Position numbers and translations under genes: made by a program
The notes under the pieces: generated by a model
What the model saw: only the letters and a program-made list of their open reading frames with translations
The model's database searches: none
What the model was told of the DNA's origin: nothing
In this document: piece by piece, positions 49,010-60,855 of the stretch
Numbering within the stretch: the first letter of the stretch is position 1
Layout: every line of letters starts with the position of its first letter
NCBI GenBank assembly: GCA_004794785.1
Contig: SJOL01002045.1
Span: 1 to 64,000 of the forward strand
Direction: 5' to 3'
DNA: 64,000 nt
DNA from: Opisthorchis felineus
Taxonomy: Eukaryota > Platyhelminthes > Trematoda > Opisthorchiida > Opisthorchiidae

Positions 49010-49185
49010 AGGTTAATTGTCCAAAAAACTACTGGCGGGGCGTTCGCGGGTTCGAGACAACCTGGATTTTCTTGAATTCCGCACTGCTGATGATTTCAAA
49101 CAAGGATGAAATAGCTGTGCAGTGCCTCTTGGCTTTTCAGCATAGATTGGCTTCACTTACGGGATGAAAAGTCCGGTGGGCAAAA
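49010..49185 (+). repeat. tRNA-derived SINE, family 2, copy 3
   Basis: A box B-like GGTTCGAGAC lies at 49049-49058. The body then reads GCTGTGCAGTGCCTCTTGGC, ATAGATTGGCTTCACTTACG and GGATGAAAAGTC. This is the reverse complement of the 892-1000 and 48685-48790 sequences. Box A is not clear. Confidence 0.65.
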
Positions 49186-49680
49186 TTGTTTAGTTGTCTG
49201 TGTATCCATTGTGGTCATTTGTCAAAGCGTTGAGAGACCTGAGGCTGCGAACTTGGTCCCTGAAAAGAATAAAATCGTTAGATAGACGATATCGTTTTCC
49301 GTTCCTTTTAGCGCAACATAACATACTACTTATATTTACGGGCAAAAGTTGCGGGGATGACAGCGCTTTTTGCTGTCTCTTTCGTTGCTACTGACTTCGA
49401 ACGACAGACAGTTTACGCAAGCCTATAAAAGATTGACACTTTAAGGGTAGATATATGTTTGATTAGTAACCGTGTTGCAACAGTATTCTGGGTGGAAATT
49501 GATCATAAGTACGAAACTAAAACAAAAGATTTGACAAAATCAATTGCCTCGACAGCAATTTAACGAACCGTTGATAAACTGTAAGCAGTCCGTTCACTCG
49601 ATGAGTCCCATCGTTTCCATTTATATTCGAAGTAGTTGGAATAACTTTCTGGGGAATTACTGTGGCCATTAGAAGGTTCA

Positions 49681-49714
49681 TTTATTTTGTTCTACACACA
49701 ACGATACCTTTATT
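49681..49714 (-). terminator. two possible polyadenylation signals, minus strand
   Basis: AATAAA on the minus strand lies at 49709-49714 and again at 49681-49686. They are about 260 to 295 bases past the stop of the candidate minus-strand terminal exon at 49976, which lends that exon some support. Confidence 0.35.
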
Positions 49715-49975
49715 TTGCATCAAAAAGAATCTTGAATTGCAGCCAGCTAGTTAGGCCTGATAGAAATGCCAGCAGGCCTATTGTGCCAACAATCTTTGTT
49801 GTCTAGTTTGTTGTATGTGCTTCTTCTTAGGTTTTTGATACGAACATTAAGGCCACCGATGTTGCGGTGTATTGCTTTGTGATACAAAAGCGGTTACGGT
49901 GGTGGTCTTTCACTTACACACAATGGCACACACAAGTATGCGTGTGTCTTTGTATAGAAACAAGCATCACCCGCT

Positions 49976-52900
49976 TCACTGTGTTTTCTCTTCAGAATCA
50001 CCCGTATCACTAGTCCATCTTTTATGAACGTCAATCATCCACTGAATCTGATCAGCTGTCCGAGTTTGCATTAGTGGAAAACCTGCAGAAGACCCAGCAG
50101 GAAGTTTCGGACCAGACACTAACGAGTTAACCAAACGCATCTTGTCGATAGCGTGGTTGGGAGTGCGGTTGGGTTGGATGGAAGGAGCAACACATGCATC
50201 CAAATACAAACCGGTATATGTGAGTTCGCAGCAAACATTCGAAAAACAATCACATACTAAGTGTCTGCGTGCATCGTGTCAGATACACAATCCTAACTTT
50301 TTGTAGTGTGTGCCATTCAAGGTTCTATTTACTGCTGCCCAGAGGAACCGGGAAAGGGAGCAAACAAAAACCAACCAACTTGACTGCAGCGCTCCAGTGA
50401 TACCGTCTATTTGGTTAACTACTGTCGGACTAAACGGGATAATACGATTTGCTGAGAGCCACTCGCTACTAGTTCACTGAATTTCCTACAAACCTTTGAT
50501 CTGGACCAAACTATTTTCTAAGGAATGCATGGTTTGGTTAAATATATAACAAATTGCGGCCAGAAACCGACGAAACTATTCAATTTTCAGCTTCAAACAC
50601 GTTGATTACTCGGCCAATCTATTCTAGGCTACTTATTTGAGCATCGGATTAAGAAAAAACTAGACTGTTTAACCGTGACCGAAAAGAATCATATGTGGTG
50701 TTTTTGTTTTCTTCTAACTAAATTAAGATGAAACGATTTGGAAACACAGTTTGCAGCGTAAACAACCTGTGATGTCTTGCTCACTATTCGTATAAACCGT
50801 CGTAACATCTCCGCTAAACCAACAGCTGGAATAATACGACAAACCAGCCAAATGTATTTTATGGTGAGCGGATAAAACCTATATCAATTTTGGAAAAACA
50901 CGCTGGGTTGAAGATTTGGACGAAAAGACGATCGCATTGCTCTAATATGTGACCGAGGCAATTGACTCCCTCGCTGAAAGGAAAAAACCGATCTTTTAAC
51001 TACCCAAGAACATCCTTTAAATGTTACCTTGACTATGGTTACCTGAGAGGTCAGGCGAACATATGACTTAGTGTGGGCACCTTATCTTTCTTAAGCTGTT
51101 CGTAAACTGAGTAGGGATTTTTGGGTTGAAGTCAAATTATGATTTTCTTCAGTAGATAACCGTAGATGGGAGCTAAGAATATTACCTATTGGCAACCAAA
51201 TTTCATGCATTTATTTGGAGGTTCCAAAATCTGTTTCGATAATGACCAGCTCCTAGGCACAACGGACTTTCGTGGAAGAGTTTCATGGTGGACATAGGCT
51301 CGTCTGAGACTTGACAGTGAAATGTTGAAGTTCCAGCAGAATCCTAAGAAACAACAAAATTATCCCGAGATCTTTCCTGTTCCCTTCACCAGTCTCGTCA
51401 AGCTCAAGCGTTCGATTGTTTGTTCAACATGAAAATCTCACACTCTGGTAAGTTATGTTTCCCATTTTCGTATTAGCCACAACCTCACTTTGGATTCGTT
51501 TTGCTCACCAGTCCGTTGGAATGCTCAGTCATAAACTTGTGGTTTTCGTTTCCATTTTCAAAATCAGTTAAGCTGTGATACCTTCGCCCAAGCCCTATTG
51601 GTAAATATTTCATGGTCACAGTTAGACGTCTATTTCGAGTAAAACTGATCTGGATGTTCAGATCTTGAACGTGTGAACTGAGCACTTCAGTCACAGACCG
51701 TCGTTTACAGACTTGAATAGCTTGGCAACTGTTCTACACTTCATGAGCGGGTATTTTTGACATGCTTTAAGAGTTGCACTTCAGTGGTACACGTGAGCTG
51801 TTCACTATTAGTATGTTCATCACAGTGATCTGCATGTGTCTGCAGGGATTTAACAAGGTTTTAATCGATTGCTTCATTGGACAGCTTAATTTATCGCCAT
51901 CTGCGACCTTGTCCCACCAGTCAGCTTGTCCTGTCATACCACCACATTCCACTTTACTGTCTAAGGTCTTAGGGAAGACAGATACCGACCGAGCCGATGT
52001 AGCCACGTGAACATTTCACTGATACATCTTCCGTGCAAGCGGTTGACGTTTCTTTGTTGAACATTTGGTGCACCTGTCAGATGTCTTCTATAGACGGTGA
52101 ATGTGAAACACTGGGTTCCACTAATACATTTCATCAAAGCAGCTAGGAGACCGATTGAAAAATTTCAACATGTTAATTTAATTTCACCGGTCACGAATAA
52201 AAAAAGAACATGAAAGGTGTAGTGCTAAAAACCCAGGGCTGTCTGTTTTTTGTAAAGCGTAGCTAACAGGAGTGTACACTGAAAATGTCTACGCTCAAGC
52301 TATCTTCTCACACTGATGCAATCTCAAATGTAGTCATAAGACATCAGTTGATGTTCGATATTCAATTCCTGCTATTACACCTCCTTTCTATAAATGCATA
52401 CTGTTTTACATCTACAACCGCTGAAAGTCACTTGAACTGTCAATATCCCGCAGTCTGTCTTTTCGCTATTTTGGTGAAACAGTTGATAAGCTGATGGTCG
52501 GATATTTGTTGGTAAACCCATGCATCCTGAAGAAGAGCTCAAGGTATATAATCTTGAGAGGTCAATAGTTAAGCACTCAAGCTTCGTCGAATAGTTTCAG
52601 CAGCAGAGCTGCTCCGAGGGATTACACACAGCCAGTGAAAGAAGTGAATGAAACCTACCAGACATTATAGATAAATTTTCTCTTCCAATGGTGACTGGCA
52701 AATGTAACCTCGAATGAGAAAGTGGTTGCAGTATCTGAGGCTGTGCAGATCGTGTGGAGTCTACGACGGATAGGGTTTGATATACCCAACTGCTTGTAAT
52801 TTGAAGGCACCATTTGACTGGCATAACGGGGCCACGGAAGGCTCCCGGTGAGGTTACCGCAACGAACGGTCTAATGCTTTTCTCGTTGTTGGACTATTCA

Positions 52901-53044
52901 GAGTGTGACCCACTCCAGTTGTCATTTCGTTCAGTTCAAGTCATTTACGTCAATTTGTGGTTCGTGTTCCACAGTGCAAATTTCCGATGTTTGGTTTTCC
53001 TCCAGGACTGCAAACTTACCTGAACGGTGAACGGCAAGCAGCAG
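49976..53044 (-). CDS. candidate multi-exon gene, unknown cysteine-containing product
   Basis: Minus-strand segments can be joined with GT-AG signals and agreeing phases. They are 53044-53020 (25 nt, strong donor GTAAGT), 52893-52659 (donor GTAGGT), 51960-51780, and 51728-51509 (donor GTGAGC). After a gap comes a terminal piece ending at the stop at 49976, open upstream to 50279. Read in order the segments give PFVAVTSPGAFRGPV and KWCLQITSSWVYQTLS, then KVECGGMTGQADWWDKV, then KRRSVTEVLSSHVQDL and TRNRRLTVTMKYLPIG. The terminal piece gives CDCFSNVCCELTYTG and ends GDSEEKTQ. The first part faintly resembles a CUB-type extracellular domain. The 51779 donor (GTGCAA) is weak and the link to the last piece is missing. 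Open frames of this size occur by chance here, so the model is tentative. Confidence 0.28.
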
Positions 53045-56000
53045 CTGAAAACTGCCCCCCCCTACTGAAATTGTGGACAAAATGCTTGATAATGAAACCA
53101 ATAGATGTTGATACTATCAAGAGAAAACGGTGAGTGAATGACAGCAGTCATGTATAAGGTAGCCGGGAGACGACCGAAAGGAGTCCGGTTTCTCCCATCA
53201 CACCAGTGATTATTCTCCCCTTTTGGGATAGACGAATCGTTCCAGGTGTACTTGTTGTTTTCTTGGATTGAGGGAATGAAAGCATTAAGGAAAAACCAAG
53301 AATTATTTTTGTGCGATCCTTTTGCGATTGTCCGGAAATTCCCATATGCAAATATGATAAAAAAAATCCCCTAACGGAGATAAGGCACGACTTTGCAAAT
53401 TCTTGAAGGACATCGGTTACTAGCTCATGATAAAGTCGCAAAGGAGCGTCTGAAGTTCTGTACTTTACAGCGCATTACACTTGGGGCCATTTGGTTGTTG
53501 GACTATCGTCGGTCCAGTCTAGAAATACCATCATCCTTATTTCTGCCGAGCCAATTTTTACCATAAGTTAGTCGATAATAAAATCATGTAGGCGATGCAT
53601 CAGTCCAGTGTGTGCGCAGCACAGCACAGCACTTCTTCCTGAAACACCTGTAATTTTAACTGTAAACCCAGCAGTAGTTTTCATTTTTAAGTTCCCTCAT
53701 TGCATTTCACCTTTTCCACTTGAGCTTAGAGGTTATTTGGGTGGCGGTGTCACTTCAGTAACTGAAGTAGACTAGCTTAAGGGCGAATTTCGATTGAGAA
53801 CCCTAATACGATAATTTTGATGCTGGGATACAGCGGCTACCTTTCACCAACGTAACTGCTGGTAGAACTAGTGTTAATGCAGGCTGACCGATTTGGCGGA
53901 AAACTCCGTGCAGTGAGGTCGGCGAACAGAGAAAGGGAGGTTAGATGTGACTTATTGGACAAAAAGCGGAAGTCGCCCCAATGGCCGTGAAACTGGATTT
54001 CTTAAGGTCATGTTGGCATCCGCTAATGAATCACATTCTACACTGGAATGATTTATAAGGAAAAAACAAGTATGTGGAACCTGTACAGGTTACATACAAT
54101 GCGTAAATCAACCTATATTTGTTTTGCGTTCAGCTGTTCAGTATACTTCAGGCGTAAGTTTTTAGAGGCGTTAAACACTGTGCAAAAGTTTGCCCCACTG
54201 GTACAACTATCTATGCTACGTCAGCAGCATTTAAACCCAAAATATGGCTCCATTTCCTCCATCACTGAAGGGTCTCCGTTTGAGCTGTTGATCACTAAGT
54301 GGTGCTGATTCTGAGTTTCTCTTAATGGTAGACTCTTTTGACAAAGATGCGATTAGACCGTTGAAAATTTAGCCAAGTGAATATTTCTCCACTATGGTGA
54401 CTAATCAGCAGGTGAATGAGAATGGATCGGGCTAGTGAGATTTTGATTTAGTTTCAGGCTCTCACAACCTAGAACAAGCTCCCCCCGAATATTTTGTGCA
54501 GCAGTTGTGAAGTATGGTTTGCACTAGTTGTTGAGCAATGACAATAAGCCTTACATTTTTGCCCATTGTGCTCATTTTACGCTGCGATAGCGTATAGTTA
54601 TTCAGTTACGCTAATCAGGATCTTTCCAGTTATTCAGTCTCTTGCTGGAGATAAGCTAGTGCTGGGATAACTTCATGGAGTTTGTGACAGATCGAATGAC
54701 CAGTGGATCCTGGAAGAAGGTAAATTTGAATATCCACCCCTTCCCATAAGTCATTTTCAAAGACCATAGTTTGTTCTAGCAATCCTGTTTCATCCATTTT
54801 ACGGCATATACCGGAAGATTACCTCAAGTCGTCTCTGTATTTCCAAAGCCAGTGTTTACAGGCACCAGACGTTTCTAACCAAGCTGTTTGCTGATCTTCT
54901 TACCTTACCTGGGACCTAAGCGTTCTCCGTACCAGGAAGTGCAAAATTTTTAATTAATCAGGCAAAACGTCCACCGTGAGGCTCCAGGGTAAATAACAGT
55001 AGTACGCTTCCATTTTAAGGGCGATTTGGTCAGTAAGTTATTTTTACGCATGCCTACAGTTTTCTCTGGATGCCTTCAGCTAACCTTCACATACAATCCG
55101 ACGTTGTAACAAAATGCGAGTAGCCAACTGTCTGGCTAATCCACATAAATAAGCTTTTATCGATATGTCTGCCCCTGTGAGGCTGGCTGCAATGGTTTGG
55201 CGTCGAGGAGGTTCTTTATAGCCATACACCTGAATAAGTTCCCAGGTTGGAAGTAGAGGCTGTGAGCCTGTGAGCAATTTGGTGATGGAGGACTTTCTAA
55301 ATGAAGCATGACGACCCTAAATAAGGATGGAGACGACCGCAGAATCCCTAGTCGTCCGGCTCAAAAGCTCGAGCTGCTTTTCCAAAAGCACTGAGTTCAA
55401 CTTCCCTGCTTACTGTGACCCTATCAAATCAGTAATCAGGAGACAGCGCACAGAGAGCAAGTTAACCAAGGTAAATCTGATAATCGAGTTGAACGCAGAA
55501 AACCCTATTACATACATTATCTTTGGTCACAAATTCCAATTTTTTTTAAAATTCGGACGAGTGTTTTTGTGTTGATCGGTTTATTCCTGTCTAATGACGA
55601 ATAGCCGTCATTAAAATGTATGTTTTAAACTCCTGGCAACCGAGTATTCTTAGATGAGACTTCGGCTGTTACGTTAATTTAAGGCGTTATTGTGACCCAT
55701 TCATTTAGAAGCCTCAGTAGTTTCATAGTCATTCAGATGTTTTCAGCTTGGCCTCTTGTCGTTTCCAGTTAGCTGTGCAAAAGTCCACGCAGGACAGGCG
55801 AAGTCCTTGTACTCATTACAATCTGTCTCTACCACGGCTGGGTTAACGGCAAAGCAAATGACCACCGATTCAATGCACCGTTAATTTCTGAGGTGGCTAA
55901 AATAACTAAAACGACAACACCCGGTCACAGACTCGCTGATGCGGTTCAGGTTTTGCTACGGTACACACAAGTCACGCAACCTCACCTTTCTCTAATACTT

Positions 56001-57659
56001 CCAACTGTCAAGCGCATTGCTCACTGCCAGTAATGCGCGCCAGTGGTGAACAATAAAGCCAAACTTTGCCTCCAAACATCCGGCTTGTCATGGCCAGACA
56101 GGCGCCGACGACCATACCAACTGGTGTTTGCGTTTCCTGACTGCGGGAAGAAATTGATACATAATAAGCGTTAGCAGGAGCGACAAACCCGAAATATCTC
56201 GGATCTCATTCAAGGGCTGATCAGATGTCTATCAATCTGTTTTAATAATAGATTGTACGAAGACGAACTGGCCAATACAAAAGGAGAAGCTACAATGAAA
56301 TAGTCGAAATAGAATGAAGAAATAAGCGAATGTGGGAGCTTTCACTGGTACTAATCTGCCGGAATCCAAAGGCGCAATGAAGAGGGAAAAGGATTCAAAT
56401 GCCTTTGTGATCAGCAATTTTGCTGCGCATATTTTATGACATTTGCACGAGAAAACAAATAAACAATGGGAACACAGGAAATATACCAAAATGTTTCATC
56501 GTCCAATGGATGACTGTGGAGACAGATTCCAGCCAGATTTCTAATTCTGTAAAAGTGTCTACCCTCGTCAGGGTGTCAGAGCAACTTCTGGTGTCGTCTT
56601 TTACGGAGTGTGGTTAAGACATACCCTGGAAAGTACTTAAGAAAACTGGTATATTCCCTCAAGATGAAAGAAGTCCAGGAGTCATGTCATCAGTGTCTTC
56701 TTTGTTTGTATGTAAGATTGACAACTCACAATTGGAAAGTGGGAGATCGCCGAAACGTTAGCAAATGACTAACTGCGACATCGCTGTAATATTGGGTGCG
56801 CCGAATAAAATGAAAATAGTATCAGGATAGTAAGGCGAACAAGTATTATACCTTTGAAAGTGCCCACAAATATTGACGCAAACTTCATTTTTCTTGCACA
56901 ACTACTCAGCACACGCCTTGTATTAGCTGAATTTCAATCTCAGAATGCTTTAAAAATCACTGGCTGAATCGTGGAATTGTTATCCGTCCAAAATCAGCAG
57001 AGAATTCTCACCCTTACTGAGGATTATTAGGAACGCAGTCGTTGAATTTGGAGCATGCAAGACAAACTTTTCATGATCACAAAACGATTTGTTCAGCCCG
57101 TTAAGCTACTGTGATACAGCTACACGAGTGAACAGAAGTTCCACTCGAAGCAGTTTTCGAATGAAACCATTGATTAGTTAGTAATTGGAACGTACCGACG
57201 GAGACCCAGAAAAGATATGTGTATAATAGTCAGAGTGGCGAGTTGAAGTTCCAGGCAGAAATGACGTGCATTCAGCAGCGCATGAATTCATACAACGCTT
57301 ACGGGCATAGAACAATTATTTCTAGTATTGCTGTGTTTCTGATACGGCAGACTGTACTTCAGACAACAAAGCGTAAGTAGACTACGTTTTGAGGAATAAT
57401 CGATTTCTGATTGACATTTAAGGTATTAGTGATTTTTCGAAAATGCAGGAATCCAAGTTCCTTGCCCATAAAGCTTGGTTTTATTAATTATTTAGGATTA
57501 TTAACATATACAGTAACAGCAGCTATACAGTAGGTAGCTTTATTCACCTAGACGTGCAGGAACTTATCGGAATTTCGGCCCTCTGCTGTCAGCTGAACCG
57601 TGGTCGGAAGACTAAGTTTTCAAGATCCACATCAATGATTATGTGAAGAGAGAGAGAAT

Positions 57660-57681
57660 CTTTAGAGAATCTTCTCTAAAG
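57660..57681. repeat. short perfect hairpin
   Basis: CTTTAGAGA at 57660-57668 pairs with TCTCTAAAG at 57673-57681 across a 4-base loop. No function is implied, and no mobile-element end was recognised beside it. Confidence 0.5.
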
Positions 57682-57800
57682 AAGCATAGCGAAACCAGTT
57701 TTCATTCTTCATGGAGGTCTTTTTGTTCCCCAATCTACTCACTAGCGATAGACGGTGATAGTCGAGAGAATGTTGGTTGCTTAGGTTGTACAGTCGATGA

Positions 57801-57870
57801 TGGAGTTGTTCGCTGAGCTTGGCAATTTTGTTGCAGACGTTTTGTCAACAATTGGAGTGACATCATCAGT
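57801..57870 (+). repeat. dispersed repeat C, copy 3
   Basis: Reads GAGTTGTTCGCTGAGCTTGG, then TTGCAGACGTTTTGTCAACA, then ATTGGAGTGACATCATCAGT. It aligns with 28171 and 39258 and has the least truncated 3' side. Confidence 0.6.
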
Positions 57871-58905
57871 GCGTTGTTATGAAGGAGGTGGAACTGATTT
57901 CGACAAATACACTCATCTGCAAACAAATTTGGTTTTTCGGGAGACTCATCTGGAACCCAGCTGAATCTCTCGTTTATGAAGTGGAACTGCGCTTTGGTCG
58001 ACGTGCGGTGAGGAGTGATGCGTGTGGGTTCGTAGACATGTTTCTGAAGTAGGTAACCCTCAACTATGATTGGTTAACTGGATGAGAAATCCTATTGATT
58101 GAAATTCTACGCTTTTTCTGGTTGGTCAGGGTCCAGGAGATCTTTGACCGTGACCTCACTGCGACCTTTGCCGAATGCTTCCGTGAATAATCCCGTCGTC
58201 TGATTCGTTCTTCTGATACCCGCTGTTTTCTTGGTATTCGATTCAGTTTGCATAGATTCGGGTGCATAGATTGAATCCGTTCCAGTTTGTCGGTTGATTG
58301 AGTTCGTTGTGGATCACCACGCCTCCAGAAATTCACTTGCGTGTTCGGTAAGCGCAAGGGCAAGTATCTTTACGTCTACTATATTGAAATGGTGACCTTG
58401 ATGTACGGAAGTCATAGAAAGTGGACAATGCCTTTTTACGGGCTTCTTATGTTCGTTGATCCGTGCAGATAGTTTCCTTATGGTCCACTCACTGAAAGGC
58501 TACTTCCACTCACTGGACTGTGTCTGGTAGATAACAACTGACAGATAGTCTACCGGAAGCTTTCAAGCATAAATGAGTTTTGCGCAGTACAAACCGGTTG
58601 CTGCACGGATGAGCAAAACCGCGTCGCCTACTGAACAGTTGTTTCATTCAACGTTTTACGTTACAGACATCGCTAAAGCATGGACCGTTTCAAATGCTGA
58701 AAGTCAGCTGTGTCCAGCTTATACCAACTTAGTAATGGTATCTTATGGCAGATGACGGGAGTCCAAATCGAGTTCTCAATGACTTTATACCACAGTCAGT
58801 ACGCCAAGAATACCAAGGGCAAGTTTGAAGCTTTCGTTATGGACCTACCAAGATAGTAGTTTGAAAGGTAAAGGAGGACTGCTTTAAAAGTAATTCGTTC
58901 AGCTA

Positions 58906-59068
58906 TAGCACCCTTTCAGTGCCTAACTGCCGTGCCACCCAAAGGAAGCACGAGGACTGGGGTACTGCCAGGTTGCCCAAGTCTAGACAGGGGAAGTCGA
59001 GAGGCAGAGATCGGGTTCGAACCACGGACCTCCCGGTCACTGAGCCAGGCGATATGGCTCTGGGGGCG
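58906..59068 (-). repeat. tRNA-derived SINE, family 1, copy 5
   Basis: In reverse complement it shows box B GGTTCGAACCC (59013-59023), the GACCGGGAGGTCCGTGG block, GGGCAACCTGGCAGTACCCC and the GGCACTGAAAGGGTGCTATA end. It matches copy 1 closely. Box A is decayed, the equivalent region reading with extra bases. The open frame at 58932-59180 is this repeat read through. Confidence 0.8.
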
Positions 59069-60519
59069 AGAATGGATCTCGCCTAACTCTCGGGAAATTC
59101 AATTATTCAAACTCACCGTAGACCTAGAATATTTCGATAAGAAAGAAAGTTTCAGTGGTACATACATGGAACCCGAGTGATAAGAAAACTTTTTCCAAAA
59201 AAGTAAGAATCTTACGGTGGCTTACAAAGCGCTTCTGAAAAAGAGATCCTGCTTTACACAAAGTGATGTGTGTAGAAAATGCTTCCATCCGAAAGCCTTG
59301 TGATTCCTTAGTAATTTGAACAAGACAGTAGGAACACTGTTGTTGCAGGTTGAATTCACTTCGTGCAGCCCTGTCATTTAAGCTACCTGTAAAGCAGAAT
59401 AACGTGAAAAAACCCACAGGGTTAGTTGTAACGTCCATATGGAAATATAACTTAATGTGATCAACCAATAAACCATGTTGCTCCAAGAGTAACACTTATG
59501 TCTTATCAACGACAGATCACTGCTGTTTCAAAGAAATTTGGCCAGCGTGAGCGACTACCTCGTGCAACGAATTTGAGTGAACAGCATATTTCCACTCTGT
59601 ATCTTGTCTTGGGCAGGTGCTGGGCGGTGGATGACGTGGATTGTGGTAGATTGATAGTAAATTTAGGGTCATCTAGGAATGCACAAAGCCGACTGGGCAA
59701 GTGTCGCCTTGTTTGCGTCACCAGCCTTTGGGTACTTTCATTAATTTGTGGATCACCGCAGTCGCAGTCGGAATGTTAGGCGCAGTATGTGGTTGATAAA
59801 AGTGACCTTGGTGGCATTGAAATGCTCCCTATATTTGTCTTAGCGTTCATTTGTGCTACTGTTTACGTGGGGCACAGGGCAACACTCAGCTTTCACTTAA
59901 GTTGGCTAAAGCCATGGTTAACAATGTATGGAACCTATAAGTGAGCAGGTTTCTTCGGATTTTGAGTTGCATTTCCTCTTTATCCCACTTTCTGAGGAGT
60001 TCTTGAATAAAGCGGTCAGGATATTCGGTTGATCGGTTGTATAATTTGATCTCCTTAAACAATTTAACTGGCGTGTAAATCGGCTTTGCGCTGTATTTCC
60101 CACTTTAGTCAAGATAAGTCAAGGATATCTTTGCGCAGACGACGGTGAATTCCCAGCATACATGGAAATATTGCTTAGGAGATTCCCGAGGCAGCTGGTC
60201 CTGCAAGATGAAGTGATATCTCATGACAAAGCAGTTAAAAGAGCTCGTGACAAGCGATAAGCTAAAATAAGTTGATCAGCTTCAAATAAAAACGTATTGA
60301 TGCACAATTAAGAAATCGTGAGATAAATATTGCGTTATTTCACGGATCCCCTAGTTCCGTGTTTGACTCTGAGTAGAGGTTTGACGTTATGTGCGATTTT
60401 GCACCATTTCGAAAATGTTTATCAACTGCATCACAAAGACAACGGAATAGCAAACCTTGCGACCTCTGTAATGTAAGGATGAAAGCCCTTTGACTCGGAG
60501 TTTTATTATTTACAAGTGG

Positions 60520-60850
60520 TTGGGTACGCCGACACTGATTCTTCCAGTGGCCATGCATGCCACACCTGTAGCATCAGGTCGTTCGAGCGTGCCTCCGCGA
60601 TTNTGCTGCGGGCTGGAGAAGAACACGATCGGGTCACATCCAGGTCCCATGCTGGCCATCTTGAAGCACCTCATAGCCTCCGGGCGGTCGGCCGATGTGT
60701 CGAACTCCGCTGCAAGAGCTTCCTTCGCGGCGGCCCAGTCCATCTTCCGAGGGTCACTTCTGATCACATCCAGGGCCGCCTTCATCCGGCCCCTGAGGAG
60801 GGTCTTTACTGCCACCAACTTACCCTTCGTGTGTGTGCGTTTCATTAGAA
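60520..60850 (-). pseudogene. gag-like fragment of an LTR retrotransposon, GC-rich
   Basis: On the minus strand one frame runs LVAVKTLLRGRMKAALDVI, DWAAAKEALAAEFD and RPEAMRCFKMASMGPG, then CDPIVFF. This resembles gag proteins of animal LTR retrotransposons, in which a helix-rich capsid region has a D-W-x-x-x-x-x-A-L-x-x-x-F-D pattern. Near the ambiguous base at 60603 the family-like reading moves to another frame (AEARSNDLMLQVWHAW), so the copy carries an indel or a sequencing uncertainty there. The block is clearly more GC-rich than its flanks. No LTR, protease or polymerase is visible nearby. It is a short dead or misassembled fragment. Family assignment (Gypsy or BEL) is open. Confidence 0.5.
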
Positions 60851-60855
60851 TTTGA

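Larger units (their letters stand above)
41216..49670. other. long gene-poor stretch
   Basis: No gene is supported. It holds a degraded SINE at 43595-43745, a SINE fragment at 48685-48790, dispersed repeat D at 48833-48905 and a SINE at 49010-49185. Minus-strand open frames at 46085-46638 look somewhat protein-like across two frames but have no clear splice sites or family. Confidence 0.45.
53045..60510. other. repeat-bearing stretch with no supported gene
   Basis: It holds dispersed repeat C (57801-57870), a small hairpin (57660-57681) and a SINE (58906-59068). A minus-strand frame at about 53060-53360 is open for roughly 100 codons without a start and could be a further exon of the 49976-53044 candidate, but its junctions are unclear. 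The other open frames match nothing. Confidence 0.4.

Noticed and set aside
51774..52010. Plus-strand frame after a CTGCAG acceptor, with AATAAA near 52195
   Set aside because: The opposite strand gives a better phase-linked exon at 51960-51780, so the plus frame is probably its shadow.
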